From NCBI RefSeq assembly GCF_003967535.1, contig NZ_BIFR01000002.1, positions 558,001-622,000 on the forward strand: a stretch of DNA of 64,000 nucleotides, given 5' to 3'. Shown one piece after another: positions 1 to 8,933 of the stretch. The position numbers were made by a program, and so were the translations under genes. How positions within the stretch are numbered: position 1 is the first letter of the stretch; every line of letters starts with the position of its first letter. The notes under the pieces are model-generated. The model searched no databases. It was not told the origin of the DNA and saw nothing but the letters and a program-made list of their open reading frames with translations. This DNA is from Tengunoibacter tsumagoiensis (GTDB lineage: Bacteria > Chloroflexota > Ktedonobacteria > Ktedonobacterales > Ktedonobacteraceae).

Positions 1-163
1 GACGCGCCTCTTTCTTGGCCCTCTTCTCACCTATGTTCTCATCGATGGTCTGTTACAACCAGATCGTCAGCCACAGTTGCCTGCACATGACAAGCTCCTC
101 ACCATAGTCCATCTTTATTTGAAGGCGATTGTTGTTCACGAACAGTCCAGAAAGGACGAATAA
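1..163 (+). CDS. TetR-family regulator, C-terminal end (partial)
   Basis: The gene enters from the left edge in frame 2 and ends at the TAA at 161-163. About 53 residues are visible, including a hydrophobic stretch RLFLGPLLTYVLIDGLL followed by a charged tail. That pattern is typical of the last ligand-domain helices of TetR repressors. The helix-turn-helix lies outside the window, so the family call is an inference from this tail. The stop is two bases before the start of the FAD monooxygenase. The two genes are therefore almost certainly co-transcribed, and the regulator may control the monooxygenase. Confidence 0.55.
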   Translation, partial: TRLFLGPLLTYVLIDGLLQPDRQPQLPAHDKLLTIVHLYLKAIVVHEQSRKDE

Positions 164-165
164 CT

Positions 166-1776
166 ATGACCACAACGACCGATGTGCTTGTGATTGGTGC
201 CGGGCCGACGGGTCTTACCATGGCGAATATTTTGCTTCGTTATGGCATCCGGGTCAGGATTCTTGATAAGAAGGCTGGTATAACTGAAGAGTCTCGAGCA
301 CTGGTGGTCCATGCTAAGACCCTGGAATTGCTGGGGAAGCTCGGTCTGGCTCAACAAGCAATTGAAGAAGGCTATACGTTGGATACAATCGGTCTGTTAA
401 GAAATGGCAAGAATGCAGGCGCTTTCACTTTTCTGACCGATAATAAAGCGGGACGTACCCCTTATCCTTTTGCTTTAATGTATGGCCAGAATCAGACGGA
501 ACAACTTTTAGAGCAGAGCCTTGTTGAGTCTGGTGGGGAGATAGAATGGGGAGCTGTGCTGCTTGATCTGACCCAGACTGACAGTGGGGTGCGGGCAACA
601 ATTCAGCGATCTGATGGGACAGAAGAGATTATTGAGGCTGGCTGGATCGTAGGCGCAGATGGTGCTCACAGTCCAGTGAGACATGCCCTCTCGCTGGGTT
701 TTGAAGGGGAGACCTACGATCAGACCTTATTCCTGGCCGATGTGGATCTTGAGTGGAACTTGCGCTATGGACAGGCGTATATGGATCTGACACCGACTGG
801 TTTTTTTGCCTTCTTTCCTATGGATGGTCATCAGCGTTATCGTCTGGTTGGGGACCTGCCATCTGCATTGGCGCAGAAGGAAGTGCTTACCCATGATGAT
901 GTGCAGTCTGTGCTTGATGCCGCAAGTGGCTTGCAGATGAAGATCGTCAAGACCCGCTGGGCCTCGGTGTATCGTACTCATCATCGGATGACGGAACATT
1001 TTCGTGTTGGACGGGTCTTCCTTGTCGGGGATGCTGCCCATATTCATAGCCCCGCTGGTGGCCAGGGAATGAATACAGGGATTGGTGATGCCTATAACCT
1101 GGCCTGGAAACTGGCGCTTGTGGTGCGAGGGGCGGCGCACGATACTTTGCTTGACTCCTATGAAGCAGAACGGATCCCTTTTGCCCGTTCGATCCTGCAT
1201 GGCTCTGATTGGGGATTTCAGTTTCAATCGACAAAGAACCTTGTGGCTCAGCAGTTCAAGCTTCGTGCTATACCCTTAATCTTCAGTCTGCTTTCTCATC
1301 AACCTGTTCTGAAGAGGCGCGCCTTCTGGCTTCTATCTCAACTCTGGACAACCTATCGTGGAAGTCCGGCTGTAGCAGAGTCTGGTTCTCAGAAGAAGGG
1401 TCCACACGCAGGAGATCGAGCTCCCTATGGCTTCTTTGAAGCCGGTCCTGATGCAGGGACCAGTCTTTTTAGTAAGCTCGAGAATCTCGATCATCATCTT
1501 CTCCTCTTCTGGGGGCGGGGACCTCAGTCTGAGCAGCAAGAAATGCAGGTGCAATCGTTGTTACATGCGTATAAACTGCCTATTCACCTGCATACGATCG
1601 CTTCAGAGAATAAAAGTCTTCATGAAATCTATGACGTAAATGAGCCAGGCCTGTTTCTTATCCGACCAGATGGACATATTGCTTATCGGTCTTCACTGGA
1701 GAATATCGCTGGCCTCCGTTCCTATCTGGATAGCTTGTTTGAGAGCCAGCCCTCGGAAATGCGATTGAGCAAATAA
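166..1776 (+). CDS. FAD-dependent aromatic-type monooxygenase
   Basis: Class A flavoprotein monooxygenase of the PheA/TfdB/pentachlorophenol hydroxylase type, 536 residues, cytosolic. It is expected to use NAD(P)H and O2 to hydroxylate an aromatic or polyketide-like substrate. The N-terminal FAD-binding GAGPTG motif is at about residues 12-17. A GADGAHSPVR motif lies near 163-172, and the ribityl-binding GDAAHIHSPAGGQGMN motif near 288-304. The C-terminal ~120 residues fit the thioredoxin-like tail of this family. The ATG follows an AAAGGA ribosome-binding site and sits 2 bp after the upstream TetR stop. The substrate cannot be read from sequence. Association with a TetR gene suggests substrate-inducible detoxification or resistance. 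Confidence 0.88.
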   Translation: MTTTTDVLVIGAGPTGLTMANILLRYGIRVRILDKKAGITEESRALVVHAKTLELLGKLGLAQQAIEEGYTLDTIGLLRNGKNAGAFTFLTDNKAGRTPYPFALMYGQNQTEQLLEQSLVESGGEIEWGAVLLDLTQTDSGVRATIQRSDGTEEIIEAGWIVGADGAHSPVRHALSLGFEGETYDQTLFLADVDLEWNLRYGQAYMDLTPTGFFAFFPMDGHQRYRLVGDLPSALAQKEVLTHDDVQSVLDAASGLQMKIVKTRWASVYRTHHRMTEHFRVGRVFLVGDAAHIHSPAGGQGMNTGIGDAYNLAWKLALVVRGAAHDTLLDSYEAERIPFARSILHGSDWGFQFQSTKNLVAQQFKLRAIPLIFSLLSHQPVLKRRAFWLLSQLWTTYRGSPAVAESGSQKKGPHAGDRAPYGFFEAGPDAGTSLFSKLENLDHHLLLFWGRGPQSEQQEMQVQSLLHAYKLPIHLHTIASENKSLHEIYDVNEPGLFLIRPDGHIAYRSSLENIAGLRSYLDSLFESQPSEMRLSK

Positions 1777-1787
1777 GCGGGCGATAT

Positions 1788-1823
1788 GGGGCCAGACGAT
1801 AATGCTCATCATATCGTGGCCCC
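1788..1823 (+). terminator. Hairpin terminator between convergent genes
   Basis: Inverted repeat GGGGCC (2-base bulge) ACGAT paired with ATCGTGGCCCC, about 11 bp of stem, starting 11 bp after the monooxygenase stop. No long T tract follows. It lies between two convergent genes and could act in both directions. Confidence 0.5.
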
Positions 1824-1876
1824 TGGGCCCGTACCTTTCGGTGATCGTCTAAAATCTCTGCATAGCTGGCTGTACT

Positions 1877-2383
1877 TTATTCGAACGATTGGTTCCAGCG
1901 CTCTCGGTGAGCGATCTGCCCTAGAGGTTTGCGTTGTTTATTGCCCTTGCCAAGCGTTTTGGCGGGATAACCAAAGGGGAGAACGGCCAGCACCTCAATA
2001 TCATCAGGAATACCAAGGAGAGGATGAATCTGTTTCAGATTCTGAAAGCCAACCCAGTTTGAGCCAATGCCTTGCTCCCATGCAGTCAGGATCATAGATT
2101 GAATTGCGCGACTTGCATCGGAGACCGCAAAAGGGCTTTTCTCCATACCCACCACAATTGCCATTGGTGCTTCAGCGATATATGGGCCAGTTTTTGCCAG
2201 AGGTGCAAGCTCGCGGAGCGTCTCCTTATTTTCAATGACAAGAAAATGCCATGGTTGTCCGTTCATGCTACTGGCAGAGACATGACCAGCTTCGACAATT
2301 TGACGTACAATTGCGTCAGGAATAGGCTTATCTTGAAATTGGCGGACAGCCAGAACCGTTTTAACCGCATCAAATACTTCCAT
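1877..2383 (-). CDS. Nitroreductase-family FMN oxidoreductase
   Basis: Small nitroreductase of 168 residues, expected to bind FMN as a homodimer and to reduce nitro, quinone or enone groups with NAD(P)H. The N-terminal helix carries the family's VRQFQDKPIP signature. The SSMNGQPWHFLVI segment (about residues 38-50) is the usual FMN-contact region, and GIGSNWVGF (about 101-109) is the second conserved block. Length is normal for the short branch. The start is supported by a GAGGA site about 6 bp upstream. It is convergent with the monooxygenase; a functional link is only a guess. Confidence 0.87.
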   Translation of the reverse strand: MEVFDAVKTVLAVRQFQDKPIPDAIVRQIVEAGHVSASSMNGQPWHFLVIENKETLRELAPLAKTGPYIAEAPMAIVVGMEKSPFAVSDASRAIQSMILTAWEQGIGSNWVGFQNLKQIHPLLGIPDDIEVLAVLPFGYPAKTLGKGNKQRKPLGQIAHRERWNQSFE

Positions 2384-2749
2384 TCAGATCCTCTTTCTCA
2401 GCACCATAAATGCAACGAACATTACACAATTGATCTTCCCACAAGGCTTCCCTCTTCATAATAGATGGGGAAGGTAGCTTAGCCACCTTTATAGCATATC
2501 ATTTTTATACATTTTTCGAAAATGACAGATCAGATCCTTTTATGCATTATTATGCAGAATACAGTATGGATGAGCTATGTGCGCAGATAAGTCTGTGATT
2601 AGTTTGTGATGATAGAGGGCCTGCGCGAGATTGGCTAGTAGGGTGAAGCGTCTATACTCGATCTGAGCAAGCAAGTATGGAGCCACCCTATTAAGTTGAT
2701 AATCTGTTGAATAGCTGAGGGGTTTCTATACAAAGAAGAGGGAAGAGAT
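2384..2749. other. Divergent intergenic region
   Basis: These 366 bases separate the divergently transcribed nitroreductase and alcohol dehydrogenase genes and must hold both promoters. The stretch around 2490-2570 is AT-rich. I see no convincing ORF, RNA gene or strong palindrome here. Confidence 0.5.
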
Positions 2750-3802
2750 ATGAAAGCTTTTGTGATGAAAGGCATTGGAGAGGTTGGATGGGTGGAGAAG
2801 CCTATTCCCCGCCCAGGCGTAAATGATGCCATTATTAAGACCACCAGGGCTTTGATCTGTACTTCGGATTCGCATACAGTGCATGGTGCAATTGGGCCCA
2901 GGGAAGACTTAACGCTTGGTCACGAAGCAGTTGGTATTGTCTATGAAGTAGGGAGCAACGTCAAACTGTTTCATCCCGGTGATCGTGTGCTTGTCGGAGC
3001 CATTACACCTGACTGGTTTGATCTTGCATCACAGGCAGGTCATTCATCTCAATCGGGAGCGCCTCTGGGTGGTTGGAAGTTCTCCAATACCAAGGATGGC
3101 GTTTTTGCTGAGTACTTCCATGTGAATGATGCGGATGCCAATATGGCGCGTATCCCGGACGGTATTCCTGATGAGATGGCAGTCTATTGTGCAGATATGC
3201 TCTCCACCGGGCTTATGGGGGCAGAGAACGGTCAGATTCCCAGTGGTGGAACGGTTGCTATCTTTGCACAGGGGCCAGTCGGCTTGATGGCGACCGTGGG
3301 TGCGTACCTGCATGGAGCGGGTCTGATTATCGCGGTTGAATCGGTGAAGAAACGCCAGGAATTGGCATTGCAGTATGGTGCCGATGTTATTGTTGATTTT
3401 ACCAGAGAGGATGCGGTGAAAAAGATCCTTGCCTTAACTGATGGGCAGGGAGTGGATACCGCGATTGAAGCATTGGGATCTGATAGCACATTTCGTAGCT
3501 GTCTGGAGGTTACAAAGCCAGGTGGCTTCATCTCGAATATCGGCTATCATGGTCATGGAGATATCGTCTCTATTCCGCGCATTGCCTGGGGTGTAGGGAT
3601 GGCCGAGAAGACCATTACGACTGGACTCTGTCCTGGAGGTCGCTTACGTATGGAGCGACTGTTACGCCTTCTCGAGATGCGCCGTGTTAATCCAATCTGG
3701 ATGACGACCCATACCTTCCCTTTTAGCCAGATAGAGCGAGCGTTTGAGATTATGGATAACAAGCTTGAAGGTGTGATCAAACCTCTGATCGACTTTACAT
3801 AG
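2750..3802 (+). CDS. Zinc-dependent secondary alcohol dehydrogenase
   Basis: Medium-chain dehydrogenase of 350 residues, closely resembling the NADP-dependent isopropanol dehydrogenases of Thermoanaerobacter brockii and Clostridium beijerinckii. It would interconvert secondary alcohols and ketones. Catalytic zinc ligands are visible: Cys37 in ICTSD, His58-Glu59 in LGHEA, and the Asp in CADMLSTG near residue 150. Family blocks TPDWFD, GGWKFSN, GVFAEYFHVNDAD and LCPGGRLRMERL are all present. The Rossmann motif reads GPVGLMA. The structural-zinc cysteine lobe is absent, as in the tetrameric TbADH group. The ATG follows an AAGAGGGAAGAG site. It is probably monocistronic. Confidence 0.92.
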   Translation: MKAFVMKGIGEVGWVEKPIPRPGVNDAIIKTTRALICTSDSHTVHGAIGPREDLTLGHEAVGIVYEVGSNVKLFHPGDRVLVGAITPDWFDLASQAGHSSQSGAPLGGWKFSNTKDGVFAEYFHVNDADANMARIPDGIPDEMAVYCADMLSTGLMGAENGQIPSGGTVAIFAQGPVGLMATVGAYLHGAGLIIAVESVKKRQELALQYGADVIVDFTREDAVKKILALTDGQGVDTAIEALGSDSTFRSCLEVTKPGGFISNIGYHGHGDIVSIPRIAWGVGMAEKTITTGLCPGGRLRMERLLRLLEMRRVNPIWMTTHTFPFSQIERAFEIMDNKLEGVIKPLIDFT

Positions 3803-3830
3803 GAACGTTCGTGAGCCTTTTCTCATATAT

Positions 3831-3867
3831 CCATGACCATGAAGAGCGTTGCGCTCTCTGGTCATGG
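3831..3867. terminator. Hairpin between convergent genes
   Basis: CCATGACCA pairs with TGGTCATGG, extended inside by AGAGCG/CGCTCT. It overlaps the last codons of the minus-strand stress protein and lies 29 bp after the dehydrogenase stop. There is no U-tract on either strand, so bidirectional termination is inferred. Confidence 0.45.
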
Positions 3868-4797
3868 TGTGATAATGAGCAATGATCTGCGTGCTCGAGA
3901 TAAGATGCATTCGGTCACGCTCCCTGTTACCAGGCGTTGCAGGCCGCTTCTCCCATGAGTTGTTAGGGCAATCAATTGGCAACAATTAGTGCCGTCTTGT
4001 TTTTCGCCTCGTTCAGCAATTTTGAGCAACTGATTCGCGACATCCAGATCATGGGTAATAACGGTGGTGATCTTTAGCTGTAGTGAGCTAATTTCATGTT
4101 CCTGAAGCCGACGTTTGACTGCTTCTAAATACTCCTGTGCGACTGGAAGTTCCTTTCTCAGTGCCCTGGATACACTGTCATCTTGCCCATATTCAAAACA
4201 AGATGGCAGATGCAGTACCAATGTAAGTTGGAGCGTTCCCTGAGCTGGCGTGGAGAGGGCTGAGCAGAGATATGCCGTTGGTACGAGTGATTTCTCAGCC
4301 ATTGGCGATCCATCCAATGCAACCATGATGCGTACAGGCATGGCCTCCTGATCACCTGTCTGATGCAGGAGCTGATCATCTTCTTGAAGCACAAGCACAG
4401 GGACCGGGCTGGAGCGAGAGACCCTTTGAGCAACACTTCCCATTGCCCAGCGTTTCAGACCGGTACGTCCGTGGCTACACATCACTATCAGGTCTGTATG
4501 CTGCTGGGCCGCCGCCAGCAGAATTTGTTCAGCCGGTATCCCTGCTGCAACCTGTGTCTTTACCTCAATACCCTCTAAATCTGGTCTGTAAGCAGTATGC
4601 TGCAAGTATGTCGTTGCCATCTGTGGGTTTGCAGGCTCCTGAGAGGATAACGATGGGAGGCCTATCTCATAAATAGGATCGATTATTTCCAGGAGGAGCA
4701 GCGTACTTTGTTGTGCTCGAGCAATACGTGCGGCTATTAGTAAGGCCTGTGCAGCCCTCATTGAGCCATCAAGTGGCACCAGAATATGTTTAAACAT
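3862..4797 (-). CDS. Tandem-domain universal stress protein (UspA family)
   Basis: Cytosolic stress protein of 311 residues made of two Usp folds. Domain 1 (about 1-148) starts FKHILVPLDGS and carries the ATP-binding-type motif SHGRTGLKRWAMGSVAQRV. Domain 2 (about 165-311) starts VRIMVALDGSPMAEKS and ends with a second THGRSGLQRLVTGSVTE motif. Both match the G-2x-G-9x-G(S/T) nucleotide-binding pattern, so ATP binding is likely. It is the second gene of a two-gene unit, 38 bp downstream of a paralogous Usp gene. The conditions it responds to cannot be told from sequence. Confidence 0.92.
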   Translation of the reverse strand: MFKHILVPLDGSMRAAQALLIAARIARAQQSTLLLLEIIDPIYEIGLPSLSSQEPANPQMATTYLQHTAYRPDLEGIEVKTQVAAGIPAEQILLAAAQQHTDLIVMCSHGRTGLKRWAMGSVAQRVSRSSPVPVLVLQEDDQLLHQTGDQEAMPVRIMVALDGSPMAEKSLVPTAYLCSALSTPAQGTLQLTLVLHLPSCFEYGQDDSVSRALRKELPVAQEYLEAVKRRLQEHEISSLQLKITTVITHDLDVANQLLKIAERGEKQDGTNCCQLIALTTHGRSGLQRLVTGSVTECILSRARRSLLIITP

Positions 4798-4835
4798 CTG
4801 TTTTCTCGCCTTTTCATTCTGACCTGCGAACCCTG

Positions 4836-5780
4836 CTATGCAGGCCGTACGATAAGCAATGGTAGTCTGGTCCGATTGAGGATGCGTTCCGCAGTGCTTC
4901 CAAACACCCAGCGATCCAGGGGACTATGACCATGGGTGGTCATGGCGAGCAACTGGAATGAGGGCCAATGACTACTTTTTTCGGCGTATTGGATGATCTC
5001 CTGCGCAACATCCGTACTGCTTCTCAGGCTGCTCATCAGTTTGATACCAGCATATGACTTTACCATTGGTTCCAGATATTTCACAACCGTACGCAGATAG
5101 GCCTGTGCCTGTTCGTGAATGGTAGCCTGGAGATCAAGGTGGTAGATCTCTTTAAAGAGATCTTCATCGGACTGATTGAGAGGCGGCAGGATGCGTAGGA
5201 GATGTATCTCTGCACACTGCGCTGGAGCACAGGCCACCGCAATTGAGATCGCAGGTTCTATGACTGCTTCAGCCTCTGGTGATCCGTCAAGCGCAATGCA
5301 GACGCGAAGTTGGTGTTCTCCCTCTGGCTCACCACCAAATGGTAAGGGATATTCATCGCGCTGGATCAATACCGGCACCGGGCAGGAGCGTGCGATTTTG
5401 TGGGCCACACTCCCCAATACCCATTGTTTCAAACCAGTATACCCATGACTGCACAGGACCACCAGATCAATAGCGTGATGGCTGACAGCGTCCAGGATAG
5501 CCGAAGACGCATTTCCCTGATAGACCTGTGTCGTTACTGGAATCTGGTCTAATAACGGTGATTTCTCTAAATTGTGGAGATATTTCTCTGCTCCCTGTTC
5601 TTCAAGCTGCTGAATATGTTCCATCATTCCAACAGTTTCCATACTATAAATGCTCAAAATTTCAATACTTTGTAATAGCAAAATACTGCTATGGTGGACT
5701 CGTGCAATATGTGCAGCCAGTGCAAGGGCTTGTTCTGAACGTTGTGAGCCATCCAGCGGAACCAGAATGTGTTGAAACAT
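4836..5780 (-). CDS. Tandem-domain universal stress protein (UspA family)
   Basis: Paralogue of the following gene, 314 residues, again with two Usp domains. The first begins FQHILVPLDGS and holds SHGYTGLKQWVLGSVAHK. The second begins RVCIALDGSPEAEA and holds THGHSPLDRWVFGSTAER. I place the start at 5780, where an AAGGAG site precedes ATG by a normal distance. An upstream ATG at 5825 would add 15 unconserved residues with no ribosome-binding site. The pair probably forms an operon and arose by duplication. Confidence 0.92.
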   Translation of the reverse strand: MFQHILVPLDGSQRSEQALALAAHIARVHHSSILLLQSIEILSIYSMETVGMMEHIQQLEEQGAEKYLHNLEKSPLLDQIPVTTQVYQGNASSAILDAVSHHAIDLVVLCSHGYTGLKQWVLGSVAHKIARSCPVPVLIQRDEYPLPFGGEPEGEHQLRVCIALDGSPEAEAVIEPAISIAVACAPAQCAEIHLLRILPPLNQSDEDLFKEIYHLDLQATIHEQAQAYLRTVVKYLEPMVKSYAGIKLMSSLRSSTDVAQEIIQYAEKSSHWPSFQLLAMTTHGHSPLDRWVFGSTAERILNRTRLPLLIVRPA

Positions 5781-5957
5781 AACCTTATTCTCCTTGGGAA
5801 GGTCTAACGTTGCTTGAGGGCGCATTCAAAATTTACACGCTGATCATAGAGTGGCTATCTCTCAATCTCCTCTCATCCTGTTTCATTGTCTCTCATTACC
5901 ATCACCATTCAGGGGATACCTGATGGCTCGCGACAGTCTTTTTTTTAGCAGAATGAA

Positions 5958-5993
5958 GAAGGCACCTGGCTCGAGATCGAACCAGGTGCCTTC
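5958..5993 (-). terminator. Hairpin after the zinc-ribbon membrane protein gene
   Basis: Perfect 12-bp inverted repeat GAAGGCACCTGG / CCAGGTGCCTTC with a 12-base loop, 15 bp beyond the minus-strand stop at 6009. In minus-strand direction it is followed by a pyrimidine-rich stretch but not by an immediate T tract. Confidence 0.55.
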
Positions 5994-6008
5994 TCAATTC
6001 TGACTTTC

Positions 6009-6707
6009 CTAGAGATCTTGTTTTTCAATATGCCAGGATTTTTCTTGTTGTAGACTAATAATGCGAAACAGACCATTGTTACAGACGGGACAGGTGGCCC
6101 GCAACGCAGGATGCCCGCTTTTCAGTTCGACAAGGCGTGGCTTATACATTGGCTGCTTCTGGTGACATTTGACACAGTAGGCTTCAATCTCAGGAATCTC
6201 GGCGGGAGTGACCCCCTGAAGAACAACAGCTGGGAGCGTATGAGCCGATGCTTCAAAGTGTTCCTCTAGATGTTCAGGTTCATGTTCGGGCTCAGATTGT
6301 TCTTGAGGCGGCGTTTGTATCTCTTCCAATGGTGGGGCTTCTTGTATTGGTGTGGTTGCCACAGCTGGAAGAGTTGAGATGGGTTCAGCCGGAGCCACGG
6401 CTGGAAGAGTTGGGATAGGTTCAGCCGGAGCCACAGCTGGAAGAGTTGAGATGGGTTCAGCCGGAGCCACAGCCGTAGATGATAGCGTAGCTGGCTGGTT
6501 TTTGTGGCCTGCCTGAGCATAAAGATACCAGTAAAACCAGGCTGCCGTAAAACAGAGTCCCGCGAGCCCACCAGTAAAATAAGCGACAAATACTCCAGCT
6601 CCAATAACGAGCCAGAAGAGAAAAAGAGTTATAAAGACAAAGCCAAAGATAAAAAACTCCCAGAAACGCTGTCGATACGTCTGAGAGATCAGTGGTCTTG
6701 AGATCAT
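6009..6707 (-). CDS. Two-helix membrane protein with proline-rich linker and DUF5679-like zinc ribbon
   Basis: Protein of 232 residues. Two hydrophobic helices near residues 14-35 and 38-58 anchor it. A linker of about 110 residues rich in Pro, Ala and Glu follows, including three copies of a 12-residue unit (APAEPISTLPAV). The C-terminus has two CxxC pairs (CVKCHQK and CPVCNNG) spaced by a positively charged stretch. This resembles DUF5679, a presumed zinc ribbon. An AAAGGGGG site precedes the ATG. It lies 17 bp downstream of another membrane-anchored gene, so the two are likely co-transcribed. Function is unknown; the ribbon probably faces the cytoplasm. Confidence 0.75.
   Translation of the reverse strand: MISRPLISQTYRQRFWEFFIFGFVFITLFLFWLVIGAGVFVAYFTGGLAGLCFTAAWFYWYLYAQAGHKNQPATLSSTAVAPAEPISTLPAVAPAEPIPTLPAVAPAEPISTLPAVATTPIQEAPPLEEIQTPPQEQSEPEHEPEHLEEHFEASAHTLPAVVLQGVTPAEIPEIEAYCVKCHQKQPMYKPRLVELKSGHPALRATCPVCNNGLFRIISLQQEKSWHIEKQDL
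6364..6471 (-). repeat. Three tandem 36-bp units coding for the Pro-rich linker
   Basis: Units start at 6364, 6400 and 6436. They differ at only a few positions and encode the 12-residue linker repeat. Copy number is likely to vary between strains by slippage. Confidence 0.8.
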
Positions 6708-6724
6708 CGCAATCCCCCTTTGTT

Positions 6725-7363
6725 TCAGGCAATAGTAATAAGAAAGGCTCCTGAATTATCGCCTGTATAGTCATCACAGACACCAAAGGTCAAGAACCCT
6801 CCAGGTGCATTGATTGTCACAGTATAGGTATGGGTTGTAGCGTAGGTGGGAATCGTTTGTGCCAGAGCGCTGGCTGGATGACCATTGATGCAGAGCGTGG
6901 CATAGGCAGGCTCAAGCAGAGGGGTTGTGGGCTGTCCGTCTTGATCGGTATAAATATAGAAGGCATCAGAAAACGCTCGCCCAGAAGCCTGTCCTTCACC
7001 CGTAATTGTGAGCGTAACCGATCCTGAGTAGGAATATTGAGTTCTGGCCGCATTCCCGCCTGCTGTAAATGCGACCACCACCTTCTCTTTTGGCATGGGG
7101 GTTGGCGTAGGCGTTGGTGAGACTCTCGCCGTGGCCTGGACTGAGGTCGCTACCGATGTCGCGGTCGCGTTACAGGTGAGCTGATGAGTATTCTGTGTTT
7201 CCGCTGGAGATGTAGAAGGAAAAGAGAGCCATTGACCTGTCCTTTGGAATGTTGAAGGTCGAAGGAATGCCAGCAGGCAGGCAATTAAGATAAGCACAAT
7301 AAGAGCGAGACCAATAAACGAGAGCCAGGTAAAACGACGAGACCCACTATTGGGCATGTCCAT
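6725..7363 (-). CDS. Single-pass membrane-anchored secreted protein of unknown function
   Basis: Product of 212 residues from the ATG at 7363, which has an AGGAG site 9 bp upstream; a longer reading from 7399 has none. One N-terminal transmembrane segment (LSFIGLALIVLILIACLLAF, about residues 14-33) is followed by a Thr/Pro linker (PTPTPTPMP) and an outer domain of about 130 residues predicted to be beta-rich. The N-terminus is short and basic, so the bulk should be outside the cell. I recognise no family. It is probably co-transcribed with the zinc-ribbon protein that follows. Confidence 0.7.
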   Translation of the reverse strand: MDMPNSGSRRFTWLSFIGLALIVLILIACLLAFLRPSTFQRTGQWLSFPSTSPAETQNTHQLTCNATATSVATSVQATARVSPTPTPTPMPKEKVVVAFTAGGNAARTQYSYSGSVTLTITGEGQASGRAFSDAFYIYTDQDGQPTTPLLEPAYATLCINGHPASALAQTIPTYATTHTYTVTINAPGGFLTFGVCDDYTGDNSGAFLITIA

Positions 7364-7736
7364 AACAGTAAAGCTCCTGTTGCATACATTTTTTATCAAT
7401 CAATAGCCATAGGAAAAATGAGTATGGATGCATAGGCATACATCTAAACTCAACAATAGCATAAGCTCAGAAAAATGAAAAATATTTGTCAAAGAGCAAG
7501 GACTTTTATCTTGGGGGGCGATATTGTGATAAAAAAGATAATCAGACGAATGATGAGATGGGAAGCTGATTTGGGATAAAAGAATGGTACAGTCTAAAAA
7601 AATATTGAGCCCAAAAAATATTTAACCTTATTGTTTTCTAGCGTCTTTCTAATAGAAGAGCCAGAATATGTGTAAAAATTTGTAAAGCCCCTTGACCAGA
7701 TTAACACTTTTTTGAGCTACCTGGGGAGGTGGGATT
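7364..7736. other. Divergent AT-rich intergenic region
   Basis: These 373 bases lie between divergent genes and are very AT-rich around 7430-7700. They should hold promoters for both sides. A TTGACC near 7693 could be a -35 for the right-hand gene, but no good -10 follows. No ORF or RNA gene is supported. Confidence 0.45.
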
Positions 7737-8933
7737 GTGCTTCATCCAAAGTTGTTTCGCACTTTTGCTAGATTTACAAAAATTCTTCTTCTCCTGCTGC
7801 TTATAGGTTTTGAGTGGATACCAAATCTCTCGGGTGGTGATGCTCATTATATTAACGAAGCTGGTCTGCAAAGAGCGCGGAGTCAGATGCTAGCCAGTGC
7901 CACCTATATATTGGCATATCGTCCATTACCTGAACATGCACAGGCAATGCATGATTTACAAACAATCTTATCTGTGTTTGAGCATGAACAGTCTACGCTA
8001 CAAGGTAATCCAGCCTCTGATGTACAGGACCAATTGCTCCAGGCAAATAGTGATTATCTCCCACTGGTGACAGCACTTCAGGATATTGTTGCGCATCCAC
8101 AACGTGCGATCAATCTGCTGGAGGTTAATATTATCGCCTTACATGAACGCGGTTATCTTGTCTCCATGAATGCTCTTGTACTCATTCTGCCACGACATCT
8201 AGAGGAGCGTAACATTCAGTTGTTTGTAATCCAGATCATCCTGGAGATTCTCTTTCTCTTCATGTTTTTTCTCGCCATGACAACATTTTTCTGGGAGATA
8301 GGAAGATATGGAGAGGGGAGGATAGCAGGTAGATTAATGAATGCATTGCCAATAGCATTTTTTGCGAGAAGACTTATGATAGTTATATTGATATTGGTAC
8401 TGGTCGGATTGGAAATTATCCCTCTTGGCGTTGGCAACGAAATGGCCTCGTTTAACCAGGCGGCTCTACAGCGAACACGCTGTGAGGTACTGGCTAAATC
8501 GGCATTAATTCTGGCCTATCGTCCTCAATCTGAAAGAACAGCGGCACTTAGTGATATTCAGACGATTCTTCCAATTTTTGTGCAAGAGCAAACAACCCTG
8601 TTGAGAGATGGTGATAATGAAGTACGGCGCGCTGCACAGCAAGCAACTAAAGAATATCAGATCATGAGCGCAGCCTCACAGTCTCTTATCAGAGAGTCAG
8701 ACGGACCAATTGATGGAGCAATTGTGACTACTCTCGTGTCTCATCAATCACAGTGCTTTATCCAGATGGATGCAATTGTGACTGCCCTTCAAAATAAGAT
8801 AGATTATCAGGCCAACCAGATCTTTTTAGTGGAGATACTCATCGAAGGAACACTGATCATCTTTTTTATCGTACTACTCTTTTTCTCTCGTGACCCATTT
8901 GTGCCCGATGAGCTTCGTAAAGAGCGAAAATAG
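7737..8933 (+). CDS. Membrane protein with duplicated PilJ/NarX-like sensor module
   Basis: Protein of 398 residues from a GTG start that follows GGGGAGGTG. It is an internal duplication. Each half has a transmembrane helix, an outer helical region and a second transmembrane helix. Outer region 1 opens with INEAGLQRARSQML and outer region 2 with FNQAALQRTRCEVLAKSA. Both continue to the shared tail ILAYRP and then QTIL.FEQ-type helices. The opening motif resembles the AGxQRMxSQ block of PilJ and NarX-type sensing domains. There is no HAMP, kinase, methyl-accepting or cyclase domain, only a short cytoplasmic tail. It may sense a ligand and signal through a partner, or be structural. Ligand and partner are unknown. 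Confidence 0.65.
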   Translation: MLHPKLFRTFARFTKILLLLLLIGFEWIPNLSGGDAHYINEAGLQRARSQMLASATYILAYRPLPEHAQAMHDLQTILSVFEHEQSTLQGNPASDVQDQLLQANSDYLPLVTALQDIVAHPQRAINLLEVNIIALHERGYLVSMNALVLILPRHLEERNIQLFVIQIILEILFLFMFFLAMTTFFWEIGRYGEGRIAGRLMNALPIAFFARRLMIVILILVLVGLEIIPLGVGNEMASFNQAALQRTRCEVLAKSALILAYRPQSERTAALSDIQTILPIFVQEQTTLLRDGDNEVRRAAQQATKEYQIMSAASQSLIRESDGPIDGAIVTTLVSHQSQCFIQMDAIVTALQNKIDYQANQIFLVEILIEGTLIIFFIVLLFFSRDPFVPDELRKERK

